Assembly (NCBI GenBank): GCA_963513935.1
Contig: OY740773.1
Coordinates: 99,061,291-99,125,290, forward strand
From: Aphrophora alni
Taxonomy: Eukaryota; Arthropoda; Insecta; Hemiptera; Aphrophoridae
Direction: 5' to 3'
Length of the DNA: 64,000 nucleotides
Position numbers and translations under genes: made by a program. Positions within the stretch are counted from its first letter, which is position 1. Each line of letters opens with the position of its first letter. Shown here piece by piece: positions 22,621 to 35,240 of this stretch. The notes beneath the pieces are model-generated. The model had not been told where the DNA came from. It did not search any database and was given only the letters and a program-made list of their open reading frames with translations.

Positions 22621-22775
22621 TGGTATTTGTCTACAACACCCACACCTTTAAATAAATTTGTTACAAGTTTTATTTGTTTATTGGAACCCTTAATTTGAGT
22701 TCATATAACCTTAGTAATTATCCGTAACACCTACAATAAATCTTAAAGTCGTGGGTGTTGTAGACAATTACCAAG
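22621..22775. repeat. Hairpin with TGTCTACAACACCCA arms
   Basis: TTTGTCTACAACACCCAC (22626-22643) and GTGGGTGTTGTAGACAA (22751-22767) are inverted, followed by TTACCAAGA. The same core frames the spacer of the 51685-52548 foldback. Confidence 0.6.
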
Positions 22776-23399
22776 AGATTATGTTTTTTATTTTTTTTCG
22801 ATATCTCTGTTATCTTTAGAGCTACAAATAAAATAAAACACCATTTTGTTCGATATTAAAAATCTAAAATATCTTATCTTGTGTACAGTTTTGTGACGTT
22901 GACGGTTTTTGTAATATTTTAATATAAACATTTTAAACGTCAGCCAATTTGAAATTAATTGTTATAAATAAGTGTTTTTAAAGCACTTATAAAACTTAAC
23001 ACAAATATTGCCTGTGCAAAATTTGAAACTAATATTTAATCTTCATCCATAGTTATATTGAAGTAAAAAAAAAAATGGCGGATAGATGAAAACTAAGCTT
23101 CTTCGGACTTATTCACGTGCAATTGTTTACTTTCTTTAAACATGCAAAAAGAGCTCCCAAAATCTCTTTATCTTTATAAATCAGCCTGTAAAAAATTCAG
23201 CTAAAAGTTGTTTTAGTTTCAAAATTATAAAGCCAACATTTGAATATTTTAGATCTTTCTTTTAAACCCATGAATTCGGAAGGAAAAAAAATACATTCCT
23301 TTTTCACAGATTAAATAGGAAACTACATTCTAAATAAATCGTACAAAAAATCCCATTTAAAATAGACAGAGAGAAAATTCAACCAGTTACTACTCTGAC

Positions 23400-23525
23400 A
23401 AGTTGATTGGGCGCCATCATGGTACTTACTCAGCCCCAAACATAAAATGTAATGGGCCCAATAGTTGGTCTCTTTAGCTTTGTAGGAAATGTTAAATTGT
23501 ATTGGTTAGAAGAAAGAGTCTTACT
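23400..23525 (+). repeat. Dispersed repeat family R4, second copy
   Basis: GCCATCATGGTACTTACTCA and TAGGAAATGTTAAATTGTAT match 14010-14140. Confidence 0.5.
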
Positions 23526-23627
23526 GCAGTACACCTAGTATAGCATAAAATTAGTTTAAAACGAGTTATTCATCTGGAATTGTGTATATAATCATTATTT
23601 TCTTGACGTTACCCAAGCTCTAACGAT

Positions 23628-24055
23628 ACATACAGGGTGTTTTTGTAATGCGCGGAAATAATTCAGGGGGTCAAAATAAAGGAAAAAAGTTAGTTTAAAC
23701 ATATGTACGGAAAATCTTTTATTACAGCTATCCGCTATTTATTTTTTTTTTTTTGTTAACCAATTGAGTTGAAATTTTACACGGTAGTCATCAATGTAAA
23801 GGCTTAGTTGGAAGAAAAAAAAAATCAACTTGTTCCAATAATCCGTTTCAAAATGGTAGCCATTTAAAAACTATAAATGAAATTAACTTGAAATGAGTTA
23901 TGAAATATTTCAATTCGATCGGTTAAGTCGTTCAAGAGATATAAATTATTTACAAAATGGCGGATAGTTGGTAAAAGAAGCGTTATAAGACACATGTTTA
24001 TAGGGAAAATTTTCTTTATTTTGACCACCTGAATTACAGTAACACACTGTATATT
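23628..24055. mobile_element. MITE-like element with TACAGGGTGTT ends
   Basis: The left end ATACAGGGTGTTTTTGTAAT and the right end, inverse AATATACAGTGTGTTACTGT, are followed inward by matching AATTCAGGNGGTCAAAATAAA segments. Inverted similarity extends about 100 bp. The interior has CAAAATGG-type phrases shared with 49770-50762. Confidence 0.65.
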
Positions 24056-24609
24056 AAATAGCCTAAATTCGCTTCGCTCGTCTCAGTGTCTCTGTCCTGC
24101 CGAACCTAGAGAAGCCCACACTAGCTACGATCATGCTATCCTATCAAACTTCGGCAATTTTTATTGGTTACTTTTAAGTATTCGTTTTTATTACATTCCA
24201 CACGGGTAGTTCTCCAAAACTCGATGTTTTTTAAAATTTTAACATCTCAGAAAACATTCTACATGTGTACGTGTATAATTAATCTCTAACCCTATCAATA
24301 GATTAATAGAATCTGAAGATTTCATACAAGAATTAAGTATAATACTTAAAAATCAATTACCAAACTGCGTATTTAATAGTAGAATGTAATATAGGTTATC
24401 TAATCAAATAAGTAAGTGACATTAGGACGTATCTTATCTAATACATCTTATAGTTAATTGGTCTATTTGTGTTAAATATTGCATCACTGGTACAGACTGT
24501 ACAATGTACACACGTCTCCAATAAATATAAACAGGTTGTTTTAAGTCCTTTCCCACTTTACCATTTTTTTTTGTATGGTTTAAGCTAGAAAATTGAAATT
24601 TTGCATATC

Positions 24610-24790
24610 CATATTGGACCCAAAGACCTAGGTTTGAAGCACTCACCGACCGTCCAACTCCAATGGGGAAAGGCCCACAGGAAGTCAGAAGAAAATCTCA
24701 AATAAGAGCATAGGTCTGATATGTACATCAAATTAAAGGTCTTTGTTAGTAGAGCACAGTGCTGCAAACCGGATCTTAAAAGGTCCACCT
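24610..24790 (+). repeat. Dispersed repeat, third copy (see 1675-2085)
   Basis: Same ordered words as 1675-1860, including AGAGCATAGGTC, GTACATC, AAAGGTCTTT and CAGTGCTGCAAACC. The minus-strand short frame over it is not a gene. Confidence 0.55.
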
Positions 24791-25348
24791 TATCAAAAAT
24801 GACGGGGTTTTAAAGTTTACAAAAGAGTAAGTGTTAGAACTGCTTTTGTCCCGCCCTACTTTTAAAAAAGTTTACCCCAGAATTTTTTCCTACAAGCTGT
24901 TAGACTATGAAAGTACTATAGTTTGTGGTGATCATCGGAAGTCCAAGATCTAGGAGTCAACTAAAAATTTTAATAAAAAGAGGGCCGTTGATATGTCGTA
25001 CACCGCCTTTTTACGCTAAAAAAAAAAAATTTTTTAAAAAGTTCAATTGGAAGCAAAAAAGGTTGAGTTATTAATTTATTTTCTAGAAAATTTGTGGTCC
25101 CATTATTTTAACAACATTTCCAGTTATGATATTTTATCCTGCTTTCCAGTTTAAAAAAAATAGTTTTCGAGAATTTTGACATTAACAATTTTAACATTCA
25201 ACATTAAAAAAAAAAGTAAAAATGTCTTGGTTTCTGATTTATTAGGCTACTGATAAAAGGTTATATATATAAATTTTATATGAAAATTGGACTACATATC
25301 TCTCCATCCTCAAAATATGAATTTGTTTAGGAAGAACAAAATGTTTTG

Positions 25349-25530
25349 TCCCTCTAGGGCCTAGGGTAACTGTAGTGAGTACAGGCTTGGCAATCCCGAG
25401 GGAACCTAGCTAAATCTACATCTTTTATCATCTAGTCCTGGATTAGGGACTCCATCTTTCCTATGAGGTCTCTCTTGACCAACTCTTGTTCCCTCCCGAC
25501 ACTGACACTATTAGAGTATTCCAGAACTAT
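25349..25530 (-). repeat. R1 dispersed repeat copy
   Basis: Inverse orientation: GGCTTGGCAATCCCGAGGGA, AGGTCTCTCTTGACCAACTC and ATTAGAGTATTCC. Confidence 0.75.
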
Positions 25531-27536
25531 GGGTATTTTTATAAATTTTCTTCTTTTTTTTATCCTTTTAAGTTCTTTGCCCTTTAACAAATTTACACGT
25601 TTATATACGCTTTTTTATTTTCATGCCCAGAATTACAAGTTTTGCACATTAATTGTGAAACACCCTGTACGAAGTTCCTCCCATGCGTAGGAGCGGTGGA
25701 CATTGACGTGGGAGATATATTATATATCTGATTACAAGATTTGTCACTACTCAATACACAGATATGTTTGTCTCTGTGTTATAAGTTACACTAAGGTTTA
25801 GACAGACAACTGTAAACACCATTAATTATAGTTCATTATTGTTGTTATCATTTGTCAAGGTCATCTAACAGCTGCAAGTTTGGAGCGATTGGGTAACATG
25901 ATGTTTTATCTTTTAGAGAAAGTATTTGATGGGGGGAAAAAATTGAAAATTACATCTTAATGAAGTCGCTTATAAACAATATTTTTTTTTGTTTTGGATT
26001 GATTTGATATTTGTGCAGTGCTATACAGGCAGAACAACCAAATTTGAATTGTGGACATATTTTTATCTTGACTTTTTCATTTTTCTATAACTAAAAATTA
26101 TATAACGTACCTAACCAAACTAAACCTAACCTAACCTTACCTCACCTCACCTTTTTAAGACCAAAAATGTTAAAAATAATATTTTATAAAAATAGATACA
26201 ATTTTGCTTTACCCTAAGTACCCTAAAAATGTCGTTTTGGAAGGAATCAAAATACAAAAATGTATGCATTTTCTGAAAAAAAGTTTTTTTTAACTTACAG
26301 GGATAAACCTAGCATCTCTTGACCTTGAAGCTATTTAAAACTCTAAAACGGTTGAGAAAAAAGTTTTTTTTAACATCTGAAAAATGCATACATCAAATTT
26401 TGACTTTGGATACAGAGTGTTTCATGCGTCCAACAAACTCTTGGAAGTCGTTCTGAAAATAAAAAAATAATAATAAACTTCACATAAACAGTGATAAAAA
26501 ATGCTCAGATTTCAGTTTGTCTTTTTCCGAGAATGAATCAAGATTATATTAGTTTGCACGTGTACCACAATGTACCAGTAAAGTAAAAATATCCAGGTTT
26601 TACAAGATAGCCAATCAGTGCTGAACATGAAAATATCTTTAATTTTGCTGTATGTTGAAAGACGAGGAGATAACGGTAAAGGAACTTGGACAAACCCGAA
26701 GTCTTGGCAATTTACTACAACACAGGAGCATTTCTTGGCCATACATAAAAGAGGAATTCTTGATATTTTAATAAAAAAAACACAAGAGCATTATTTCATG
26801 GCCGAGCATAAAAAATCTACAGAAAACGTATTCATGGTAATTTACTAGAACACAGGAGCATTTCTTGGCCATACATAAAATATCTACAAAAAATAAATAA
26901 ATAAATAATAAATAAATAAATAGTTTGTAATTTACTAGAACACACCAAAGGATTTCTCGATCATATATTAAAAATATTGAATTTTTTGTAATGTAGGTAC
27001 TAGAAAACCCAAGAACATTTCTTGGTCACCCATAAAAAATCTATACAATTTTTTTGTTTTTTATCTATTAGAACACACACGAGCATTTCTTGGTCATCCA
27101 TAGAAAATCTAAAAAAAAAAAAAAAACATTTCTTGGTACTTTATTAGGACACACAAGAGCATTCCTTTGTCAAATCCATAAAAAAATCTATAAAAAATGA
27201 ATTTTTGGTGATTTACTAAAACACACAAGTGGATTTCTTGGTCATCTATAACAAATTTCAAAAAACTAATTTTTTTGTAATTTACTAGAGCACACAAGAC
27301 CATTTCTTGGTCATCCATAAAAAATCTACAAAAATATAATTTTTGGTATTTTACTACAACACGTAACCATTTCTTGGTCATCCATAAAAAATATAATTTT
27401 TGTTAATTTAGAGTTAATTCGTATTAGGAACTGAACAAGGAAGACCGGAAACTGTGGTTGGCAGAAGCAGAAAACTGTGAAGGCCAAGGCTAGATTACGA
27501 TTTTAGCGCCATTGCTGTCCATGTTGAGTAAAGGTG

Positions 27537-27660
27537 AACTCTCTGGTCATCGTCAGGGATTGGAATAAAACAAGAGTTGGTCAAGATTGTCCTGATAGGA
27601 AAGATCCTACACAAGACTACGTTAAACCAAGCTGTAAATCAGCCTCCAAGAATGTAGTGT
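27537..27660 (+). repeat. R1 dispersed repeat copy (partial)
   Basis: ACAAGAGTTGGTCAAGATTG, CCTGATAGGAAAGATC and ACAAGACTACGTT; the 3' part is degraded. Confidence 0.6.
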
Positions 27661-27998
27661 CATTGAAGAATAAGAAGATAACTTAAACAAATTGTGTATC
27701 ATATAGAAGCACAAAAAAGTCTTTTCCGTCGTACTGCTTCAAAAACAGCTGTTTTCAATACATGCATTGAGATGCTAAAGCTGTTGTTCTTTTTAGTCCT
27801 AGGTCGAGATCATCAGCTGTTACTTCGTTTATAGGAATTAATTAACGATTGTAAAGCATCAATCTATAAAAACAACCGATACTTTCGATTGTAAATAACC
27901 TTTAAAACAGCTGTTACCATCGATTTGAAGGTAAAGACGTTATAACATTTTAGTTTTTGTGAAATTGTTTTCTTATATTATTTGCAGTATAACGAAAA

Positions 27999-28122
27999 AT
28001 ATAGTTCATCTCTCTTGGACCAAAAGAAGCTTTTCGATCCTCGCTCATTTTCCGGTCTCGGCCGTTAAACTTGAGCTTGTATCGAAAAGCTTCACTTTTG
28101 GTCCTAGTGATGAAATATACTA
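27999..28122. repeat. Hairpin with about 42-bp arms
   Basis: Arms 27999-28039 and 28080-28122. The inner part GGACCAAAAGAAGCTTTTCGAT is mirrored by an ATCGAAAAGCTTCACTTTTGGTCC-like segment, one 2-nt difference apart. It lies in the presumed intron after exon 28287-28378. The 98-codon minus-strand frame across it is likely chance. Confidence 0.55.
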
Positions 28123-28286
28123 TTATTAGGTGTCTAGGAGATAAAATTGGTTTCGGAAACATCATAAATAAAAGGAATACGTAACTTGTACATGCTTTGA
28201 AAATACAGCTATATTTTTTGTTTTTAGACCTGTTGGAAAAAGACATTTAAAATAAATATAATAATAGTATTACATTTAAATCTTAC

Positions 28287-28378
28287 CTTATATTCAATAG
28301 TGTTGACGGGAGGTGACAATTTCCCCTGCATTTTTCTCTCTGAGAGATTTTCTTTACTGCCAGTATCCCCATCTCCAT
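28287..28378 (-). CDS. Putative internal coding exon (92 nt)
   Basis: On the minus strand TTGTTTTCCAG precedes it and AAG|GTAAGA follows. The frame that continues an incoming phase-1 codon reads (G)AT, then 30 sense codons beginning GDGDTGSKENLSERKMQGKL and ending in PPVNTIEYK. It is hydrophilic and charged, like a disordered segment. A second frame is also open across these 92 nt. Joined to the exon at 38448, the junction codon would be GAT (Asp), so the two could be consecutive exons about 10 kb apart. The exon lies between the two inverted arrays at 26600-27400 and 28690-29460. No family recognised. Confidence 0.45.
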
Positions 28379-28635
28379 CTGGAAAACAATAGATTTCAAA
28401 ATTAGATGGAAAAGTAAATTAAAAGTATACAAACAACGCGCCTAATTTCTGGGTCACTCATAAACCAAAACCTAATTACACAAGCCGTATTCTTCAACTC
28501 AGCTGAAACACCTTGTCTTTTTAAAGTAAGTTAAAACTTTAAATTGTTGCCCAATCTTCGAGAAAAACTCTCTTTTGTATGCAGATAATTGGAATTTATT
28601 AAAACATCAGCTGTTGTTTTCAGTTCTATTTATTT

Positions 28636-28649
28636 GTTGCCATAGCAAC
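28636..28649. promoter_or_regulatory. X-box-like RFX site
   Basis: GTTGCCATAGCAAC is a near-perfect inverted repeat fitting the RFX X-box (GTNRCC-N-RGYAAC type). It lies about 260 bp upstream of the putative exon 28287-28378 in that exon's direction. X-boxes commonly control ciliary genes. A regulatory role here is conjecture. Confidence 0.3.
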
Positions 28650-30241
28650 GAGTTTTCTTATTGTAGACTAATTTCAAACACAGGAATCTAAGTAGGTGTG
28701 TATTCTAGTGAATTTTTTGTAGAGTTTTTATGTATGAGTATAAATGGTAAATTATCAAGAATTTCTTTATATACAACAATGAAATAATGTTCATGTGTTT
28801 TTTAGTGAATTACCAAGAATACTTTTTTTGTAGATTTTTTTTATGAATGACCAAGAAATGCTCTTGTGTGTTCTAGTAAATTACTAAGAATTTTGTTGAT
28901 TTTTTTTATGTACGACAATGAAATAATGTTCTTGTTTTTTTTAGTGAATTACCAAGAATTCTTTTTTTTGTAGTTTTTTTATGAATGACCAAGAAATTCT
29001 TCTGTGTTTTAGTAAATTACCAAGAAATGCTCTTGTGTGTTCTAGTAAATTACTAAGAATTTTGTTGATTTTTTATGTACGACAATGAAATAATGTGCAT
29101 GTGTTTTTTAGTGAGTTACCAAGAATTCTTTTTTTGTAGATTTTTTTATGAATGACCAAGAAATTCTCCTGTGTTTTAGTAAATTACCAAGAAATGCTCT
29201 TGTGTGTTCTAGTAAATTACTAAGAATTTTGTTGATTTTTTATGTACGACAATGAAATAATATTCTTGTTTTTTTAAGTAAATTACCAAGAATTCATTTG
29301 TTTGTAGATTTTTTAAGTTAAATGCATAATCAAGAAATGCTCTTTTGTGTTGTAGTAAATTACCAAGATTTCGATTTTTTGTATTTTTTTACCGTTATAT
29401 TTCAACATACAAAAAAGTTCAACCTATTTTCATGTTCAGCAATGATTGAGCTAAATAGCTAGTAAATAGTTTTTGAAAAGTTGCAGTAGTTTACAATAAA
29501 TTGCTTTTTTTTATTCCATCATAACTTTACCTTTACAAATACGCAGCATTGATTCAGTGTTATTATGAATGTGAACGGAGTTTATCAGCCGGGTTAAGAA
29601 AGTTTCGTACTCGCAACGGTTTGAGGGACCGTGCAGTGTAGTCGCGTATAAAATGCTCGTTAGTAAGTTGAAACACCAGAGCCGTTGAAGACATCAAGAG
29701 TCCTTCAATTGTAAGAGTTGAACTGAAGAAAGCAATTATTCAAAACGTAGCGAAAATAAATATATCAACACGTTAAGAAATATTGCGCATAGCATAGAGG
29801 AAAGACTGCTACTTCTCCAGGAAGAGAATGGCGGCCACTTGAACGCTTGTCTTAATAACTCTAACAAGTAAGATATTGGGTTAATATTTATTTTTTTTAA
29901 ATTAAATCCCATTAAATTCAAAAGGAATTTATTTCCTTTATTTTGTTGGATGCCAGTAAAAGTTTTAACTAACTTTTGAAAGACCCTCTATATATCAGTA
30001 ACGTTTAAACAAATTTAAAAATTGGAGAAAAGTAATCGTTTGTCTATACAAAAACTGAGCATGCTGTTGCCATCTAGATAATATGCAACCGATGGAGGGG
30101 ATGTCTCTTTAGAACACCCAGATGGTAACCTTCGAGGGAGTGTTCTGGGTAACCAACCAGCTGGGAGACAAATAGTAACTAACTCCTAAAAATGTGTTTG
30201 AGGAATTAACAGAACACAAAAGATTTCTACTAATTTAACCC

Positions 30242-30490
30242 AACCACGAACTACCATTAATTTTAGCAGCAGACTTTAATGTGAATTTTGTAAAAGATGA
30301 ATCATCGTCATTGATTTCATTCCTTAAAGAAGAATTTCAGTTGCACATTAATAACAACCCAAGATAGTCTACAACTAGATATGAAACGACAATAGATGCA
30401 GATACCTTGATAACGTTATGTCTAACACTTTGGTCGCATATTTTAGTTATCATCGACCAATTGTCACTTTAATACCATTAGAGATAGTTA
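30242..30490 (+). pseudogene. Non-LTR retrotransposon endonuclease fragment
   Basis: Translation gives NHELPLILAADFNVNFVKDE (the DFN motif of APE-type endonucleases). It continues to a STTRYETTIDA stretch that has one stop in front of it. After a frameshift near 30402 it continues YLDNVMSNTLVAYFSYHRPI, containing the SYH (SDH-like) catalytic segment. The order and spacing fit the C-terminal half of an APE endonuclease domain from a non-LTR element. Stops and the frameshift make it dead. Similar sequence may extend leftward to about 30060, but I cannot follow it. Confidence 0.7.
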
Positions 30491-30747
30491 CACCTGACAA
30501 TATTTAAAATAATAAATTTCTTTTTTTTGTATTTTTGTAAAAATATAATAATCGTTTTATTTACATAAATCTAAACATTTGTTTATTTTCATTGTTATTT
30601 CCTTAGAATAACTTTTTTTCTTTTGCATACTTTTCATAAAATAGTTATTTGTGCAACTAGTGAGCAAAGTGGCACTTTTTTAAGCCTCGTGCGTCAATTT
30701 TATCGAGTTTAAAAAAGACACTTTGCTCACGAATTGTACATTATACT

Positions 30748-31373
30748 TTGTCTACAGTTGTTATTTTGTGATAATAACAGTTCATACTGGCGGTCCTATT
30801 TTTTCCTTGATATGACAGGAAGGAGATTTAGTACAACGTTGTTAGCTTTTTCCGCTAATTTAGGCGGGATATTTGACAGGTTTTCATCCTCTGAACTGTC
30901 CATATTTTTAAACTAACTACACAAAATATAGCAGTAGTGCTAAACAACACATCAACATTGAGTAGAAGTTCTCACGTCAAAACTGAGGTTATTTATGAAT
31001 ATTACAAATAACTTAGGTGTATTGTTGAGGAAACGGAATTGCCAACTTCAAAACTCGGCAAACGAAAAATACTCTCCGTGTACATATACTGTCAATCATC
31101 TTCACGAATAATTACTTCCTTTTTCAACTTTAAAACGTTGTTTTGTTGTTTATTTATGTTATTTTACATGTAAGAATCAATCTAACCTACATACGGGACA
31201 TTTCCTGCATATTATAAATCAATTCAAATAAACTTAACTTAAATTTCGTTTTGTTCAGTTGCCATTCGGAGTGAGCAAAGTAGTGTGCAAAGTGAAACTG
31301 TTGAGAAATCAGCTGTTTTGCAAACTAATTTAAATGAACAAAATGCCACTTTGTCAACAACTGTAGACAAATG
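30748..31373. repeat. Possible element with 16-bp ends TTTGTCTACAGTTGTT
   Basis: TTTGTCTACAGTTGTT near 30750 and its exact inverse near 31357 bound about 620 bp with no coding content. No target duplication is visible. A separate hairpin (30659-30730, GTGAGCAAAGTG arms) lies just to the left, and GAGTGAGCAAAGTAG recurs at 31270, so the boundaries are uncertain. Confidence 0.35.
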
Positions 31374-31799
31374 TATTTTGATGTTTCACATCTGACAGAC
31401 GTCCTGCGACGGCTCATTTTTTGACAATAATTTCCCTATTTATTATCGTACGCAATTAAAATGAAAAATTAGGTTGAGAAAACCAGACTGTACTCAAATA
31501 AAACTCTTTCAGAAAAATTGAATTGAAAATGTGAAAACAGCAGCCATTTTAAACTATGTTTTTTTCACATTTCCTGAGTTATACAAATATAACACACTAA
31601 ATTAGACAAAAATATACAGATTTCAATTCTGTATGTAATGGTACCAACCACACCTATCTACGATGACAAATAACGAAGTTATTGTCAAAAATGTAACACC
31701 GAACCCTAACCTCAAAAGAAAATTTGATATTCGTATATTTATGAGATTCAACAGGCCGAGTTACTGACACGAGCGAAGCGATTATGATGTTCACGAAAC

Positions 31800-31945
31800 A
31801 AACTTACCTTACTGGACAAGAGTCCTTGATCTACCAATACCACAAGATCCAAGAAAACAACTTTTGTACATTACATTTAGAGGATTTGTCTGTATTACAA
31901 TATGATGGACTGGGTAGGTATTATGATGGCACCCATCAACTCTTT
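31800..31945 (-). repeat. Dispersed repeat family R4, inverted copy
   Basis: The inverse strand reads TGGGTGCCATCATAATACC, later TTGGATCTTGTGG and ATTGGTAGATCAAGGACTC, in the order of the other copies. Confidence 0.45.
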
Positions 31946-32869
31946 TCGTCCAACTTTAATTATAAACTTATACAATGTTTCATATCTACATGAAAGCTTC
32001 TTCCGTCAATGAGGTTAGGAAATAGATTCAACCACATACTATGACTTAACTTACGCAATATATATTCATCACTATCACCATTACCATTCGCCAATATCTA
32101 GTGTCTTTAAAAAAATCAAATCAACAATAAAAACAGTTGATAACAAAATACCATAATTTTAAAAGTAGTTCATCCGACAATTGACTCGTATGAAAACATA
32201 GTCGCGCATTCTGTCGGCCTTTTTAGTAACTACTCAACAACACTTCCACAAAATTAGTTAAAAACACTTGTGTAGTTGAAACACAGCTGACAAAGAAATA
32301 TAAGGCTGTAACCAAAAAATTCCCTTGGGGTAGATTAAGGGGTTTTTTAAATACCGGTACGTATATTTTTTTGTGGGGTATGAAATAAAACTAATTATTC
32401 TTATTATAAATACGACATGGATATGAAAGTAGGTGTAAGAGACTGTATTTTAATATAAAACCTTAATATAAAAATTCAGAAAAATCTAATTGAAAATGGC
32501 GGCCTTATTAAACAATTTTTTAAGGGTCCGTAGGTAAAATTAAGAACACTTATATTTGTCATTGATCAAACATTGCATTTACATTCTTTGTATTTCTCCA
32601 CATGTAGAAAAAATATAGTTCTAACAAAACAAATGACCTTGGAGTGGAGTAGTTTAAAGACTAAAAACTAATTACAAATTTGAAAAAAATTATTTTTGGA
32701 AATATTATGTATGGGGTATAAAATAAAACTAGAAGTTATTATTGTTACAAATATAAATGTTTATTTAACAAAAAAAATTTGCGCTAGGCCAAATTTAAAG
32801 TGTTAGATATCATCCCCCCCCCCAGTAACTTCTATAAAATCTATAAAAATATTACTTGGATTTGAAATT

Positions 32870-33095
32870 AAATTGCAGTGCAAAATCGTATATTATAGAT
32901 TTTTGTATGACGAATACAACTTAATTTAACCACACAATAAGAAATGCTTAGCGTATAAAGTTATAAATGCAATTTTTGAGATGTGAGACAAATAATAAAA
33001 TAGCCATTAAAAATGGATTGCATTTCAATGATTTCTCTCCCTATTAGAGTCCGTAGGTAAAACTAAGGACCCTTATAATTTCACGAGCATGTCTG
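32870..33095 (-). repeat. Dispersed repeat family R3, copy C
   Basis: Inverse of copies A and B: GACGAATACAACTTAATTTA and ATGGATTGCATTTCAATGAT. With copy B it could form the two ends of a 1.25-kb element (32870-34125), but the interior shows no coding sequence. Confidence 0.6.
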
Positions 33096-33849
33096 TCTGA
33101 CTTCACAATTTAAACTGCTGATTTAAAAAACTAGATTTTTACAAATAACTGTCCCTATATCTCTTATCTCTACGAACCCTATCACACGCTTGACCTTCGA
33201 GATTTTTAGAATGGCGACCAAAACTTTAACAAAAATCGTTAATGTTGTGTTTTTTCAATAACTTCAAAATTTTGAATTTCTAAGAAATAATAAAAATTCT
33301 AGATATATGGCCAAAATATGCCCACTTACCAAGTTTTATTACAGGTCCAAGCGTTTGGTCTGTCGATCATTGCACATGCGACAGATATTTGGGGGAAAAA
33401 ACCCCCCACTTTTTTTTAACTTAGGATATTTGAAAACGAATGTAGATTTATTTAAATTTATATAAACACGTAATTTTCTCTATAGACTACTACGCGAGTA
33501 AGTAAGAAGTATTGAATAAGCTAATCTTGTATATTTGTACATTTTAACTTTAAACAACAACCTAAATATTCGGTTAAAATTACGTGAATCGTTTTCAGGT
33601 TTCCCCTTAAAGGCTTACTTTACCGAGTACAATCCATAGGGATCCTGACTGGATCTTGTAAAGCGTAACGGTTGGGGTCAAAATATTTATTACCGGGTTT
33701 AGCCTACCCAAAAGATGAACTATTGAAATTTGCTCTCCCATCGCGGTTGAGTTCTAATTTTCCCTATCCCGACGAAACCAATAACCACTCCAGATAACCA
33801 GCTGTTTATAGGTTAATTATAATACGAGTGGTCGAAGCTATTGGTCTGT

Positions 33850-34125
33850 ACAAACTGTTATAGAGTGGAAGTCTTTAGACAGACACGAGCGTGAAATTAT
33901 AAGAGTCCTTGGTTTTATGTAGGGACCGTAATAAAGAGAAATCAATGAAAATACAATCCATCTTTTAATGGCTATCGAATGGTTTGTCTCACATTTTACA
34001 AAAAAACTGTTTTAAAAAACGCATTTCACATTTTGTGGTTAAATTAAGTTGTATTCGTCATACAAAAACTATAGTATATGATTTCGCAATCCAATTTAAT
34101 TTCAAATCCAAAATTATTTTTTTTC
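33850..34125 (+). repeat. Dispersed repeat family R3, copy B
   Basis: Same order of words as copy A, well conserved from AATCAATGAAAATACAATCC to TTAAGTTGTATTCGTCATAC. Confidence 0.65.
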
Positions 34126-35233
34126 AGGTTTGTAGTTTACAATAAAATTGATTTCTAGTAGTCATTTTGAGTGTCTTGATTATAGGCTACTTTGTAATAG
34201 TGTTGGCGGTAGGTGTTTTGTCATTGTAGCTACCTGCAAACTGGATCTTTATGTACGTAAATATGTCCCTAAGGAGTCTTTTAGAAGGAGTTTCATTTTC
34301 CCTTACCTGTTCCAGATATATATTGCCTACGTTTTACTGTCTGTGTAATATTATATGGAAGGATGAATATCCTTAAAACAAGATGGAATGTACGTTTGTA
34401 GCTGAAGACAAAGGTTCGCAATAGGAAGTTGGGGGGGGGGGGGTCTGAGAACAATTTTATACTCTTCCACATACAGAGAAAGTTATAACAAATAATATTT
34501 AGGATTTAGAGTATTTTGCGATTATGTCAGTTTTGAAATCACCAAATTACAAAAAGTGATTTTTGGATTGATGTTTCTATGTCGTATTTACAGTGCTATG
34601 CAGCGAAACGTGTCATCTGATTTTAATCAAATTTGGAATGTGGACGTATTTCGACCATATCTCGAGACTGTCATTTTGGGGGGGGGTTAAAATTTGGGGG
34701 TACCTGTCCTAGGAAAAACAAATTTTGTCCTTGTTGTTTATTGGGAAAACTTCTCGATCATAAACGCCTTGTACAAAACATTTATATCTAACTCATGAAT
34801 GTCTCAATTTCATGCTCAATTTTGTTATAATAATTGACTCATTATCGATTTTTTTACTATTGTCTTAATTAAAAGGTCTTCCGACGTCACACATTGTTCA
34901 ACCTTCAATTGATTTTCTGAGTCGTGCATTTAAATTGAAATTAAATAATCGTAACATATCCACTGACGCTACATTTGATGATACATTACTAGTACAATCG
35001 CGTTGATTCCACAATCATAAACCAACTGTCTATTGTCTATGAATTTATGAACACATCGTAATAAAAATTCAAAATAACCAATAAATTGCACTTTTCCGTT
35101 ATCAGCATAATTATTATCTTCTATACATAGTTTTATTTCTTGGAACAATTACAATTTCGCTAAAAAATCACAAATTAAGACGTACAAAATGGACGTACGC
35201 GGTGTATCCAACGTTCATATGTTGATATCATAC
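34126..35233. other. Intergenic, no recognised feature
   Basis: Contains G-runs (34430-34442 and 34678-34686) and old repeat phrases. 31374-31799 and 31946-32869 are similar, and 29461-30241 has no clear gene (a TATAAA at about 29648 is isolated). Confidence 0.5.
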
Positions 35234-35240
35234 GTAATAC

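Larger units (their letters stand above)
24056..26599. other. Intergenic with scattered repeat copies
   Basis: Outside the copies at 24610 and 25349 I see only AT-rich sequence, a CACCCTGTACGAAG end near 25668 (inverse of the TACAGGGTG type) and a short CCTAA run at 26106-26155. 22776-23399 is similar. Confidence 0.5.
26600..29460. mobile_element. Possible Foldback-like element with repeat-rich inverted arms
   Basis: The left arm (26600-27400) and right arm (28690-29460) are inverted copies of each other. Each is made of irregular tandem repeats of 65-130 bp around CCAAGAAATGCTCTTGTGTG and a TAGTAAATTACCAAGAAT phrase. The outer edges also match in inverse: a CATGTTCAGCA..TGATTG stretch and an ACCGTTAT..TTCAACATAC stretch. 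Long inverted termini built from short tandem repeats are the hallmark of Foldback elements. The interior holds the putative exon 28287-28378, one dispersed-repeat copy and no transposase. The arms might instead be two separate insertions flanking unique DNA. Confidence 0.5.

Noticed and set aside
26512..27381. Short open frames across the left Foldback-like arm
   Set aside because: They translate simple tandem repeats and change frame between units.
29640..29680. TATAAA promoter at about 29648
   Set aside because: An isolated motif with no downstream coding exon in AT-rich DNA, where such words are frequent.
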